The notes beneath the pieces are model-generated. The model was given only the letters and a program-made list of their open reading frames with translations. It ran no database searches and was not told where the DNA came from. 60,507 bases of DNA from Bacteroidota bacterium (GTDB lineage: Bacteria; Bacteroidota; Bacteroidia; Flavobacteriales; Flavobacteriaceae), in contig JAEWCF010000056.1 in the NCBI GenBank assembly GCA_023390775.1, positions 1 to 60,507 of the forward strand, given 5' to 3'. The translations under genes were made by a program, and so were the position numbers. Numbering within the stretch: the stretch's first letter is position 1; each line of letters starts with the position of its first letter. Below, in pieces: positions 8,700 through 16,875 of this stretch.

Positions 8700-9221
8700 A
8701 TGCGCATCCTGCCGATCCTTTTCCTCCTACTCTGTCAGGTCAACCGGGCCCAACCGGAATCGCTTGTCAGGGACACCAAAAAGCTTTACGAGGCCTTTGA
8801 TACGATCGATATCGATGCGCTGAAGGAATTGTTGTGCACAACCGATCCGGAAGCATCGGCGGAACTGCTGGACCTTTGGTTTCAGAACGAGGCGACCAAA
8901 TTCAGGTTTGTCAACACGAATGCGAAGTACACGTACGAGAAAGTACCCGAAACCGGAATCTACGCCATTATGTTCAGGAATGTGGTAAGGATCACCTACT
9001 TCAATAAGATCGATCACACGCATGAACTGGAAAAACTAAAACGCCAATTTTCCGCACAAACCATTACATACGATCCGTTGCGCAATGCTTTCCTTATCAC
9101 TTACATGGCCAAAATGCATGCAATCCCCCAACACGATGGCTGGCGCTTTGCATTCGCAGATTCAACCGTGCCAAAAGGTTTGCATCACGGCTGCATCGGC
9201 ACCGAATCAATCTCTAAATAG
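8700..9221 (+). CDS. secreted hypothetical protein
   Basis: A 173-residue protein that I do not recognise. Residues 1-18 look like a cleavable signal peptide ending in NRAQ, so the product is probably periplasmic or exported. The mature part mixes helices (KKLYEAFDTIDIDALKEL) with beta-rich segments and a terminal WRFAFADSTVP. The general look recalls the cone-shaped NTF2/DUF4440-like fold, but no diagnostic motif supports that. The gene begins seven bases after the secA terminator tract, so its promoter must overlap the end of secA or the terminator, or it relies on read-through. Confidence 0.7.
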   Translation: MRILPILFLLLCQVNRAQPESLVRDTKKLYEAFDTIDIDALKELLCTTDPEASAELLDLWFQNEATKFRFVNTNAKYTYEKVPETGIYAIMFRNVVRITYFNKIDHTHELEKLKRQFSAQTITYDPLRNAFLITYMAKMHAIPQHDGWRFAFADSTVPKGLHHGCIGTESISK

Positions 9222-9227
9222 TAAAAT

Positions 9228-9335
9228 ATGGCAAAGAGTCACGACGCAAAAAAGACGGTAAAGAAAGAGCCTCAAAAAACGGCAAAGGAGAAAAAAGAGG
9301 CTAAACGTGAGAAGAAAAACTCCAAAAGGGATTAA
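9228..9335 (+). CDS. 35-residue lysine-rich protein
   Basis: A 36-codon frame (ATG 9228, TAA 9333-9335) encoding MAKSHDAKKTVKKEPQKTAK followed by EKKEAKREKKNSKRD. About 40 percent of the residues are Lys and the rest are almost all polar, with no membrane or signal segment. It begins seven bases after the preceding stop and is followed by a hairpin, so its boundaries look like those of a real gene. I recall similar basic micro-proteins in flavobacterial genomes but know no function. The composition suggests binding to RNA, ribosome or DNA. Codon repetition (AAA/AAG) means that chance cannot be excluded. Confidence 0.65.
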   Translation: MAKSHDAKKTVKKEPQKTAKEKKEAKREKKNSKRD

Positions 9336-9336
9336 A

Positions 9337-9361
9337 AAAGGGCCCGGAAATCGGACCCTTT
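9337..9361 (+). terminator. hairpin after the lysine-rich gene
   Basis: Stem AAGGG-CCG/CGG-CCCTT with one mismatch and loop GAAAT. The T tract is short (cctttaa), so termination strength is uncertain. Confidence 0.6.
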
Positions 9362-9367
9362 AACCCT

Positions 9368-9398
9368 AATTAAAACGGCGGGCAACACAAACCCGCCG
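9368..9398 (-). terminator. terminator of the GlcD-type gene
   Basis: On the minus strand a perfect 7-bp stem CGGCGGG/CCCGCCG with a 9-base loop is followed by TTTTAATTA. It lies about 60 bases past the stop of the minus-strand flavoprotein gene. Confidence 0.75.
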
Positions 9399-9458
9399 AT
9401 GCTAAGGTAAGGCCGCCGCGTAAGGAAACAAATACGAAGTTGTCCGTATTTTGCGCGT

Positions 9459-10868
9459 TTACAGATGGTCAGGGAGAATTTTTCCCGGATTCATGATATT
9501 GAGCGGGTCAAATACCTGCTTGATACCCTTGAACAATTCCAGGTGGGACCGGGAAAAGGCGATATCCATATAGTTCTTTTGCACAAAGCCGATTCCGTGT
9601 TCTCCGGAAAGCGTTCCGCCGAGTGAAACGGTCAGCTGGAAGATTTCGCGTACGCCTTTTGGAACATTCTCGGTCCAGGCCAGATCGTCCATTTCTCCCT
9701 TGACAATATTGACATGCAGGTTCCCGTCGCCGGCATGCCCGTAACAGACCGATCTGAAACCGTACCTGTTCCCGATCTCCTTGATGCCGCGCAACAGTCT
9801 GGGCAATTCGTATCGCGGAACCACCGTATCTTCCTCCTTGTAAACGGAGTTGGACTTTACCGCCTCGCCCACCGCGCGGCGCAATTTCCAGAGCGCATTC
9901 TTCTGATCCTCGGTATCGGCAAAGAGAATTTCGCCGATTTCATACTTCTCGAGCAGGTTGGCAATCTGTTCGGCCTGGCCAAACAACACGTCGGGCAACG
10001 ACCCGTCCACCTCGACGAGCAGATGCGCCTCCACCCGGTCGTCAATGACCAGGCTGACATTGTCGACAAACCTCAGCGTCCAGTCTATGGCATCGCGTTC
10101 CATGAATTCGAGGGCGCTTGGCACGATCCCAATCCGAAAGATTTCGGCGACCGCCTCGCACGCCTGGCCCGCATCGTGGAAAGGGACGAGCATCAATACG
10201 TTATGCGGAACGGCCGGCAACAACTTCATGACGATCTTGGTGATGACTCCCAGGGTGCCTTCGCTCCCCGCCACGAGCTGCGTCAGGTTGTATCCCGTTG
10301 AATTTTTAAGCGTATTCGCACCGGTGTTGATGATTTCTCCCGACGGAAGCACTACCTCCAGATTTAGAACATAATCACGGGTGACGCCGTACTTGAGCGC
10401 ACGGGCACCTCCCGCGTTTTCCGAGACGTTCCCGCCAATGAAACAACTGCCCATGCTCGAAGGATCAGGTGGGTAGAAAAGCCCGCGTTCGGCAACGGCT
10501 TCGCGCAAAACCTGCGTGATGACCCCGGGTTGGACCGTAACCTGGAAATTCCGCTCATCGATATCCAAAATCCGGTTGAATCGCTCCATCGACAGGCCGA
10601 TGCCGCCCATTATGGAGAGAGCGCCCCCGCTCAAACCCGTCCGGCCGCCGATCGGGGTGACCGGTATCCGGAATTCGGAAGCAATCTTCATGATCTGGGA
10701 CACCTGGGCCGTATCGGCGGGTTTGATGACCACCTGCGGGGGAAAAGAAAGGTCTTCGGTCTCGTCATGGCCGTAATCCCTTCGGACATCGAGGCCGGTA
10801 TGTAGATAAGCCTCGCCGACCGCATCCCGAAGCCGGCTCAGCACTTCTTGGTTCAATGTGTTTTCCAT
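9459..10868 (-). CDS. FAD-linked oxidase, GlcD/D-lactate dehydrogenase type
   Basis: A 469-residue flavoprotein of the PCMH/FAD_binding_4 class that oxidises 2-hydroxy acids such as glycolate, D-lactate or 2-hydroxyglutarate. The N-terminal FAD domain contains PIGGRTGLSGGAL and PPDPSSMGSCFIGGNVSENA. The C-terminal substrate cap holds YGHAGDGNLHVNI and GTLSGEHGIGFVQKNY, typical of GlcD and mammalian LDHD. It has no Fe-S domain, and no glcE/glcF partners lie nearby, so the exact substrate and electron acceptor remain open. It is divergent from meaB across 68 bases and has its own hairpin terminator. Confidence 0.92.
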   Translation of the reverse strand: MENTLNQEVLSRLRDAVGEAYLHTGLDVRRDYGHDETEDLSFPPQVVIKPADTAQVSQIMKIASEFRIPVTPIGGRTGLSGGALSIMGGIGLSMERFNRILDIDERNFQVTVQPGVITQVLREAVAERGLFYPPDPSSMGSCFIGGNVSENAGGARALKYGVTRDYVLNLEVVLPSGEIINTGANTLKNSTGYNLTQLVAGSEGTLGVITKIVMKLLPAVPHNVLMLVPFHDAGQACEAVAEIFRIGIVPSALEFMERDAIDWTLRFVDNVSLVIDDRVEAHLLVEVDGSLPDVLFGQAEQIANLLEKYEIGEILFADTEDQKNALWKLRRAVGEAVKSNSVYKEEDTVVPRYELPRLLRGIKEIGNRYGFRSVCYGHAGDGNLHVNIVKGEMDDLAWTENVPKGVREIFQLTVSLGGTLSGEHGIGFVQKNYMDIAFSRSHLELFKGIKQVFDPLNIMNPGKILPDHL

Positions 10869-10936
10869 CAGGCCAAAAATAGCAAAACCCGCCGTAAGCG
10901 TGCCGATGGCCGGCGGAATTCATTAATTTTACGCCG

Positions 10937-12034
10937 ATGGCAGCCAAATCAATCCGCAATAAATCGGCGCTCACCGAACAGCCCGGCGTGCAACGCGAGG
11001 AAGCCGTAAATCATGCGCTGGCGCGTAACCTCTCCGGACGCCGAAAACTTCCGTCGACGGCCGAACTTCTCGAGGGCATTCTCAGGGGCGACCGATCGCT
11101 GTTGAGCCGCGGGATCACCATTGTCGAAAGCGCCCACCCCGATCATCAACCCCTCGCCTCCGAACTTGTATCGGCATGCCTTCCCCATTCCGGAAAATCG
11201 GTCCGGATTGGAATCACGGGGGTTCCCGGCGTAGGCAAGAGCACCTTCATCGAAGCCTTGGGCACAACGTTGACGAAAAAGGGAAAACGGGTTGCGGTAC
11301 TGGCGGTGGATCCCAGCAGTTCCCTTTCGCACGGCAGCATTCTTGGCGACAAGACCCGGATGCAGGAACTTGTCCGCGATCCAAATGCCTACATCAGGCC
11401 GTCGCCGTCGGGTGAAAATCTGGGCGGGGTTGCGCGCAAAACACGTGAGGCGATCATTTTATGCGAAGCGGCGGGATTCGATGTTATCCTGATCGAAACC
11501 GTCGGCGTAGGCCAAAGCGAAACGGCGGTGCATTCCATGGCCGATTTCTTCCTCCTGTTGAAAATCACGGGCGCGGGCGACGAACTTCAGGGCATCAAAC
11601 GCGGGATCATGGAAATGGCCGATGCGGTGGTGATCAACAAGGCCGATGGCGAAAACGAGAAAAGGGCAAGGCTGGCCAAAGCCGAATTCAATCGCGCGCT
11701 GCACTTTTTTCCGCCCAGGGAAAACGGTTGGCAACCACTCGCCCTGACCTGCAGCTCCCTGACGCGCGAGGGCATCGTTCCGGTTTGGGAGACCATCGAG
11801 CGCTTCGTGGGGGAGACCAAAAGCAACGGCCATTTCGACGCTAACCGGTCTGAGCAGAACCGTTACTGGATGCTCGAGACTATCAATGCCCGCCTCACCG
11901 GGGATTTCTATTCAAACCGACGGATCGCCAATCTGCTGGGCAAGTCACTGGACGATGTCGGTAACGGAAAGATCTCTCCCTTTGCCGCAGCCCAAAAGTT
12001 GCTCGAAAGCTATTTCCAGGATCAGTCCTCGTAA
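10937..12034 (+). CDS. meaB: methylmalonyl-CoA mutase-associated GTPase MeaB
   Basis: A 365-residue G3E-family GTPase (also called ArgK). It protects methylmalonyl-CoA mutase and gates the delivery of adenosylcobalamin. The P-loop is GVPGVGKSTFIEALG (about residues 95-109). Other landmarks are AVDPSSSLSHGSILGDKTRM, the switch region ETVGVGQSE and the base-specificity motif VINKADG. The N-terminal 40 residues are longer than in some homologues; the ATG at 10937 has no better alternative nearby. Its client enzyme is encoded about 26 kb away (38353-41822), not in the same operon. The 3' end overlaps the convergent small acidic gene by 13 bases. Confidence 0.95.
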   Translation: MAAKSIRNKSALTEQPGVQREEAVNHALARNLSGRRKLPSTAELLEGILRGDRSLLSRGITIVESAHPDHQPLASELVSACLPHSGKSVRIGITGVPGVGKSTFIEALGTTLTKKGKRVAVLAVDPSSSLSHGSILGDKTRMQELVRDPNAYIRPSPSGENLGGVARKTREAIILCEAAGFDVILIETVGVGQSETAVHSMADFFLLLKITGAGDELQGIKRGIMEMADAVVINKADGENEKRARLAKAEFNRALHFFPPRENGWQPLALTCSSLTREGIVPVWETIERFVGETKSNGHFDANRSEQNRYWMLETINARLTGDFYSNRRIANLLGKSLDDVGNGKISPFAAAQKLLESYFQDQSS

Positions 12035-12249
12035 CGCGAAACCTCGCGATCATAGAATTCATTGGCTTCGGCGATAAGGCCTTCCATGACCTGGTTGAGT
12101 TCGCCTTCGTCGAGGTCTTCGGCATCCTCCATGAATTCCACCTCGTCATCCTTGAGATTAATGATGAACCGCGGGTAATCCATGTGGATGATGAAAATAT
12201 CGTCCGGAAAGTCGGTATTGTCGCCAAGAAGGAATTTAGGTAAATCCAT
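12022..12249 (-). CDS. small acidic protein, conserved hypothetical
   Basis: A 75-residue acidic protein beginning MDLPKFLLGDNTDFPDDIFI. I chose the ATG at 12247-12249 because the frame upstream runs into the MATE gene and has no conserved look. It is rich in D and E with an aromatic core (HMDYPRFIINLKDDEVEF) and a C-terminal helix. I recall close relatives in flavobacteria without assigned function. It lies two bases after the MATE stop on the same strand with respect to transcription, so it is probably the second gene of that operon. Its end overlaps meaB. Confidence 0.8.
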   Translation of the reverse strand: MDLPKFLLGDNTDFPDDIFIIHMDYPRFIINLKDDEVEFMEDAEDLDEGELNQVMEGLIAEANEFYDREVSRYED

Positions 12250-12251
12250 AA

Positions 12252-13634
12252 TTATTGTATCTGATTTTGGGCAATAAGCCTTTTTGTAAGTTTTTCGAAC
12301 CTGAAAAAGAGAAACAGGGCAGCCGCGGTGAGCCCCGCCAGCAAACCGATCCACACGCCCACCGAACCTAAATCGGTGTATTTTCCGAGGTAAAATGAAA
12401 TGGGAAAACCGATGATCCAGTACGCCACAAAGGTAATGTACATCGGGACCCGTACATCCTGCAGCCCGCGCAGGGCACCCAGCACGACGACCTGCACACC
12501 GTCGGAAATCTGGAAAATGGCCGCCACGATCAGCAGTTGCGATGCAATGGCAATGACCTCACGGTTGGTAAGCAACTGGTCCATCCTCTCCATGTTCAGG
12601 AAAAAGTGTGGGAGATACTGGTGGAATGCCAGAAAAATCAGGGCAAAAAAGATTTCGATGATTACGGTAAGCAGGAAAATGGAACGCGCCACAACAACAA
12701 GCTGGCGAAAATCTTTCAGGCCCCGCTGGTTCCCGACCCGTATCATTGCGGTCACGCTGAGCCCCATTGCAAACATGAAGGTAACGGTGGCGAGGCTGAG
12801 CGCGATCTGGTTGGCCGCCTGGCTGGTCTTGCCGATATTTCCGCAAAGCCAGATGGCCGCGGTGAACAGGGCTACCTCAAAAAGCATCTGCATGGCCGAG
12901 GGAATGCCGATATTCGCAATCTTTTTCAGCAACTTCTTATTGATTTCCCTGATCCTGAAACCCTTGAAGTATTCGCTTAGCGCTTCGTGCCTCGAAAGGA
13001 TCACGTGGAGGAACACCACCATCAAGATCCTTGAAATTACCGTTCCCAGGGCGGCTCCCACAATGCCCATCGGCGGAACGACCCAAAACCCATAAATGAG
13101 CAGGTAGTTAAAAATCACGTGGACTACATTGGCCATCACGATCGCATACATCGAATACTTGGTCATGGACATGCCGTCGGCGAACTGTTTATAACCCTGG
13201 TACATGATCAGAGGAATAAGCGAAAAAGCCACCCAATCGAGATAAGGAATGGCGAGGGCGATGACTTCCGGCGGTTGCCTGAGCAGGACCATCAGCGGTT
13301 TGGCGACCACCACAAGCGTAAAGAGCGCAAAACCCAGAAGGGTGCACAATAGCAAACCGTGTTGGAACGCGGCTCTTATCTTTTTGGTGTCCCGCGCTGC
13401 ATCGGCTTCGGCGACGATGGGCGTAATCGCAGTGGAAAAACCGATGCCGATGGACATCGCAATGAAGATCATCGAATTTCCAAGCGACACGGCGGCCAAT
13501 TCGGTACTGCCGAGGCGCCCTACCATGATATTGTCCACGATCCCGATGAGCGTATGGCCCAACATTCCCAGGATGACCGGATAGGCCAGCTTGAGGTTGT
13601 ACGCAAATTCGCGTGTATATCGGCTTAAATCCAT
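12252..13634 (-). CDS. MATE family efflux transporter
   Basis: A 460-residue polytopic inner-membrane protein of the MATE (NorM/DinF) family, which exports cationic drugs and metabolites against a Na+ or H+ gradient. About 12 hydrophobic segments are visible. Family signatures include LAYPVILGMLGHTLIGIVDN with MVGRLGSTELAAVSLGN near the N-terminus and AVGMRIGNQRG-like MIRVGNQRGLKDFRQ in the second half. I placed the start at MDLSRYTREF (13634), because the 52 extra upstream residues possible in this frame are atypical and 460 is the usual family length. It is followed two bases later by the small acidic gene. Confidence 0.93.
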   Translation of the reverse strand: MDLSRYTREFAYNLKLAYPVILGMLGHTLIGIVDNIMVGRLGSTELAAVSLGNSMIFIAMSIGIGFSTAITPIVAEADAARDTKKIRAAFQHGLLLCTLLGFALFTLVVVAKPLMVLLRQPPEVIALAIPYLDWVAFSLIPLIMYQGYKQFADGMSMTKYSMYAIVMANVVHVIFNYLLIYGFWVVPPMGIVGAALGTVISRILMVVFLHVILSRHEALSEYFKGFRIREINKKLLKKIANIGIPSAMQMLFEVALFTAAIWLCGNIGKTSQAANQIALSLATVTFMFAMGLSVTAMIRVGNQRGLKDFRQLVVVARSIFLLTVIIEIFFALIFLAFHQYLPHFFLNMERMDQLLTNREVIAIASQLLIVAAIFQISDGVQVVVLGALRGLQDVRVPMYITFVAYWIIGFPISFYLGKYTDLGSVGVWIGLLAGLTAAALFLFFRFEKLTKRLIAQNQIQ

Positions 13635-13915
13635 GTCTAAATTTGCGGCAAAGGTATCGGTTGATGCGCAGAATACGAAGTTGTGCAGAACAAAATAGTT
13701 AATGAATTCAAAAGAAATGTGCCAAAATTCGGTTAAAATTGGAATTGCGAGGACTTGGGATATTGGGGCCGATGGATGGCCCAACGTCAATATTAACAGG
13801 AATTTACGTGAAGTCGGAGCGTCCGATTTTTTAGGTTGATTTTTCCCACATTAAAATTATGTAAAAGCACTCTCGAATGCCCAATCTAATTTTACCCCAA
13901 TAAAAAACCCGAACT

Positions 13916-14464
13916 ATGAAAACTTCAAAACTGAATGGACTATGGACGCTTGCCCTGGCACTCTTTGCGACGGTAAGCATGAATGCACAGGATAACGTGT
14001 TGGCCGAAGACCCAAACTATGACCAGGGCTGGCGTCTTGGTTTTGGGCTGAATGCCGGTGCCGTGACCGATGACCTTTATGACTGGAGCCTTGGCGCCGA
14101 CATCCGCGGACAATACGATTTTAACAAAAGGATTTCGGTGACCCTGACTACCGGTTTTACCAATATGTTTATCGGCGACAACATCCCTGACCTGGGATTC
14201 ATTCCCGTCAAGGGCGGATTCAAGGTTTTCTGGTGGGAAGACCGTTTTTATGCCTTGGCCGAAGCCGGCGGGGCCTTCCCGATCACCAACGATTACAGCG
14301 GCGCGGTGGACAACTCGCTCCTGCTGAGCCCCGGGCTGGGATGGGCGAACAAATACGTCGACGTCAGCCTTCGCTACGAACATTACACGGACTTTCCAAC
14401 CGAGGATGGCGGCAATGGCGTCGGACAACTCGCCCTTCGCCTTGCCTACGGATTCAGGCTCTAG
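13916..14464 (+). CDS. outer-membrane beta-barrel-type protein
   Basis: A 182-residue exported protein. A signal peptide of about 24 residues ends SMNAQ. The rest alternates polar and aromatic residues in strand-like segments (WRLGFGLNAGA, ISVTLTTGFTNMFIG, VDVSLRYEHYTDF), ending in LALRLAYGFRL. That alternating, aromatic-ended C-terminus is typical of 8-stranded outer-membrane barrels. The role is unknown. It is a single gene with an AT-rich 5' spacer and a strong terminator at 14501. Confidence 0.8.
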   Translation: MKTSKLNGLWTLALALFATVSMNAQDNVLAEDPNYDQGWRLGFGLNAGAVTDDLYDWSLGADIRGQYDFNKRISVTLTTGFTNMFIGDNIPDLGFIPVKGGFKVFWWEDRFYALAEAGGAFPITNDYSGAVDNSLLLSPGLGWANKYVDVSLRYEHYTDFPTEDGGNGVGQLALRLAYGFRL

Positions 14465-14500
14465 CTCCCTTTTTGCCCTCAACCCTAACCAAACCCGAAG

Positions 14501-14527
14501 AAACGCCCTGTAAGGCGTTTTTTTTTT
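14501..14527 (+). terminator. terminator after the barrel gene
   Basis: Stem AAACGCC/GGCGTTT with loop CTGTAA, followed by a further seven T. Confidence 0.92.
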
Positions 14528-14576
14528 GTGCTGAAAAATCGCTTATGCAACATCACCGGCTTCGTACCTTTACCAA

Positions 14577-15395
14577 ATGGCTTATACACTTGAAGTACTC
14601 TTTCGGCTGTTGGGAATCGGGGCCGCGTCGGGTCTGGCCTACTGCGGCGAATTGCTTTACGTCATATCGGACGATTCGGCATACCTGTACGAATACCGGA
14701 TTGCCGATCATTCGCTGACCAGGATCGTGCTGGCCGGTGCCGAAGTCATGGAGGATATCCCAAAGGCAAAAAAATTCGACTTTGAGGCCATAACCGTCCA
14801 TGATGGGAATGTTTATGCGTTCGGTTCGGGTTCCACGCAAAACCGAAACGTGATGGCGCGGGTACGGAAGGGCAAAGCGGATATTACAGACCTTTCAAAC
14901 TTTTACGGTGCCCTTCGCAAAAAATCGGGTATCCCGGACGTCGATTTCAACATCGAAGGCGCCGCATTTCACGACGACCGCTTGTACCTGCTGCAACGCG
15001 GCAACGGCCCGCTTTCCCATAACGGGATTTTTGTTTGCGACGCGGATTTTTCCGGGCGCAATATTGCCTATTACAGCATTCCGATTCCGTCGCATGACGG
15101 AAATGTCTTCGGGTTTACCGACATGGCCATCCACGGGGGAAAGATCTATTTCACCGCTGCTGCCGAAAAGGTTTTGTCGACTTACCTCGATGGCGAGATT
15201 GCGGGCAGCCTGTTTGGCGTAATCGACCTGCAAACCTTGAGGATCGAAAAAACCGTTCCGCTGGGAAATGCACACAAATTCGAAGGTATCGCCTTTTATT
15301 CGGAGAATCCGCACGAAATGCAATTCCTCCTGTGCGAGGACCGCGACGCAAAGGCCGATGCCGCCGAAATCTATCGGCTCGCCATAAAAAAATAA
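14577..15395 (+). CDS. DUF6929-like conserved hypothetical protein
   Basis: A 272-residue protein without a clear signal peptide. It consists of repeated beta-rich segments: GLAYCGELLYVISDDSAYLYEY, FEAITVHDGNVYAFGSGST, EGAAFHDDRLYLLQRGNG, DMAIHGGKIYFTAAA and FEGIAFYS. The recurring 'aromatic/acid-H-(D/G)-(G/D)-x-(V/L)-Y' pattern at about 50-residue spacing suggests a beta-propeller. I recall homologues named DUF6929 in Bacteroidetes; the function is unknown. It lies 49 bases past the preceding terminator tract and 55 bases ahead of the sigma factor gene, on the same strand. Confidence 0.72.
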   Translation: MAYTLEVLFRLLGIGAASGLAYCGELLYVISDDSAYLYEYRIADHSLTRIVLAGAEVMEDIPKAKKFDFEAITVHDGNVYAFGSGSTQNRNVMARVRKGKADITDLSNFYGALRKKSGIPDVDFNIEGAAFHDDRLYLLQRGNGPLSHNGIFVCDADFSGRNIAYYSIPIPSHDGNVFGFTDMAIHGGKIYFTAAAEKVLSTYLDGEIAGSLFGVIDLQTLRIEKTVPLGNAHKFEGIAFYSENPHEMQFLLCEDRDAKADAAEIYRLAIKK

Positions 15396-15450
15396 CTTCG
15401 TCCCAACCTTTTTCCTACTTTGGTGCTCTATGCCTTAAAGCAACCACACC

Positions 15451-15987
15451 ATGGACGAAAATCTCATATCAGCCTGCCGCAAAATGCAACGCGATGCACA
15501 GCGCCGGGTGTATGAGATCCTGTCCCCGCAATTGTACCGTACCTGCAAGCGCTACCTCAAGCACGAGGAAGACATCGAGGAAGCCCTGGCCGATACTTTC
15601 TACACCGTCTTCACCAAATTGGACCAACTGAAGGAACCGAAGGCATTCGAAGGCTGGGCAAGGCGCATCGCCGTCAATAACTGCCTGCTGGCGATCAAGC
15701 GGAAGGTAAATTTCAATATGTACCTGGACGATATGCCCGGCCATTTCCTGCCGTCCCCGGACCTGACCGCTTTGGAAGAAAGTGACCTGCTGGGATTGCT
15801 CGACAAGATCCCCGAAGGCTGCAAGACGGTATTCAACCTCTTTGTCATCGAGGGGTTCGGCCACAAGGACATCAGCCAGATGCTCAACATATCGGAAGGT
15901 ACAAGCAAATCACAGCTCAATGCCGCAAAAACAAAATTGAAAGTGCTCGTCAACAACCTGTATTACCAAAAAGCCAACTTGTCATGA
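15451..15987 (+). CDS. ECF-type RNA polymerase sigma factor
   Basis: A 178-residue sigma-70 family factor with only regions 2 and 4, the hallmark of extracytoplasmic-function sigma factors. Region 2 spans about residues 20-85 (DIEEALADTFYTVFTKLDQL, AFEGWARRIAVNNCL). Region 4 has a helix-turn-helix at about 130-165 (VFNLFVIEGFGHKDISQMLN, ISEGTSKSQLNAAKTKLK). It would redirect RNA polymerase to a small regulon. The stop overlaps the start of the next gene (ATGA), a membrane protein likely to be its antagonist. Confidence 0.93.
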   Translation: MDENLISACRKMQRDAQRRVYEILSPQLYRTCKRYLKHEEDIEEALADTFYTVFTKLDQLKEPKAFEGWARRIAVNNCLLAIKRKVNFNMYLDDMPGHFLPSPDLTALEESDLLGLLDKIPEGCKTVFNLFVIEGFGHKDISQMLNISEGTSKSQLNAAKTKLKVLVNNLYYQKANLS

Positions 15988-16847
15988 AAGACGACGAAAA
16001 GATATTCGAAGCGTTCAGGCAAGCCGCCGATCATTCCCCAGATGCCCGGTTTCCGGGAATGGAAAAAATTTGGGGCCGCGTCGAGGATAAACTCGACGGA
16101 CGGAAATTGCGCGCCGGAATCTCGCGATGGAAAAAACTGGCGATCGCCGCCTCCATCCTGTTGATGGGTTCTTTGGGATATATGTGGGTTGCCGATAAGG
16201 ACCGCGATCAAAAAGTCGTGATTTCGGTTCCCGAGGCAAAGCCCGAATCGAAACCTTTACCCACGCCCCGTGTTCCCGATTCGGTACGGCAGATCATCAT
16301 CATCGAACCGCAGCCTGCGATCGTAGATGCAGCGCCTGCGCCACGAATCGCGCCGCCATCGGAAGCCATTGTCGAAATTCCCGCGCCATCGGCCGATGTG
16401 CAGCAACCGCCCGCGCAATCCGAAAAGACTGCCGATGACATCGTCGCGGTGCAGGAACAGGAATCGCAGGTGGAAATAGCCGTTACCGAACCCCGAAAAG
16501 TTGCGCCGGTCAAGAGTGAACCGCTTTTGATTGTCGATGGCAAGGCCGTTGCAGGCAAGAATTATTCAGACCGGAAAAACGTTTCGGCGGATGAGGATAC
16601 CGAAACCGTAGTTCTGGAGGAACCGCTCTACATCATCAATGGCGTGGAGTATTCGGAGCAGGAGATGTTCGGGCCCAATCCGACAAGCCCGTATGCCCCG
16701 CTAAACAGGCAGGAAATCGAGTCGGTAAAAGTTTTGCAAGGCAAGGAAGCCATCGCGGCCTACGGGCAAAAAGGTAGCAAGGGCGTATTGATCATCAGGA
16801 CAAAAAACGGAAAACCCGCGTCGCCGGCCAGGGCGAAATCCAGATAA
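15984..16847 (+). CDS. membrane protein with TonB-plug-like tail, putative anti-sigma factor
   Basis: A 287-residue single-pass protein. Residues 1-50 are charged and cytoplasmic, including FPGMEKIWGRVEDKL. One membrane helix lies at about 51-69. Residues 75-200 are a Pro/Ala/Glu-rich periplasmic stretch. The last 75 residues (EPLYIINGVEY, EIESVKVLQGKEAIAAYGQK, GSKGVLIIRTKNG) strongly resemble the plug domain of SusC-like TonB receptors. Position behind an ECF sigma gene, overlap of four bases and topology point to an anti-sigma factor, but it lacks an obvious zinc anti-sigma or FecR motif, so this is inference. The VWA gene follows 28 bases later. Confidence 0.75.
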   Translation: MKDDEKIFEAFRQAADHSPDARFPGMEKIWGRVEDKLDGRKLRAGISRWKKLAIAASILLMGSLGYMWVADKDRDQKVVISVPEAKPESKPLPTPRVPDSVRQIIIIEPQPAIVDAAPAPRIAPPSEAIVEIPAPSADVQQPPAQSEKTADDIVAVQEQESQVEIAVTEPRKVAPVKSEPLLIVDGKAVAGKNYSDRKNVSADEDTETVVLEEPLYIINGVEYSEQEMFGPNPTSPYAPLNRQEIESVKVLQGKEAIAAYGQKGSKGVLIIRTKNGKPASPARAKSR

Positions 16848-16875
16848 ATTTTCCATTAACCTAAAATCTCAAGTC

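Noticed and set aside
12250..12354. Longer form of the small acidic protein
   Set aside because: The added 35 residues lie within the MATE coding region and look unrelated to the conserved 75-residue part.
13635..13790. 52-residue N-terminal extension of the MATE gene
   Set aside because: The extra residues are not typical of the family and the ATG at 13634 gives the usual 460-residue length.
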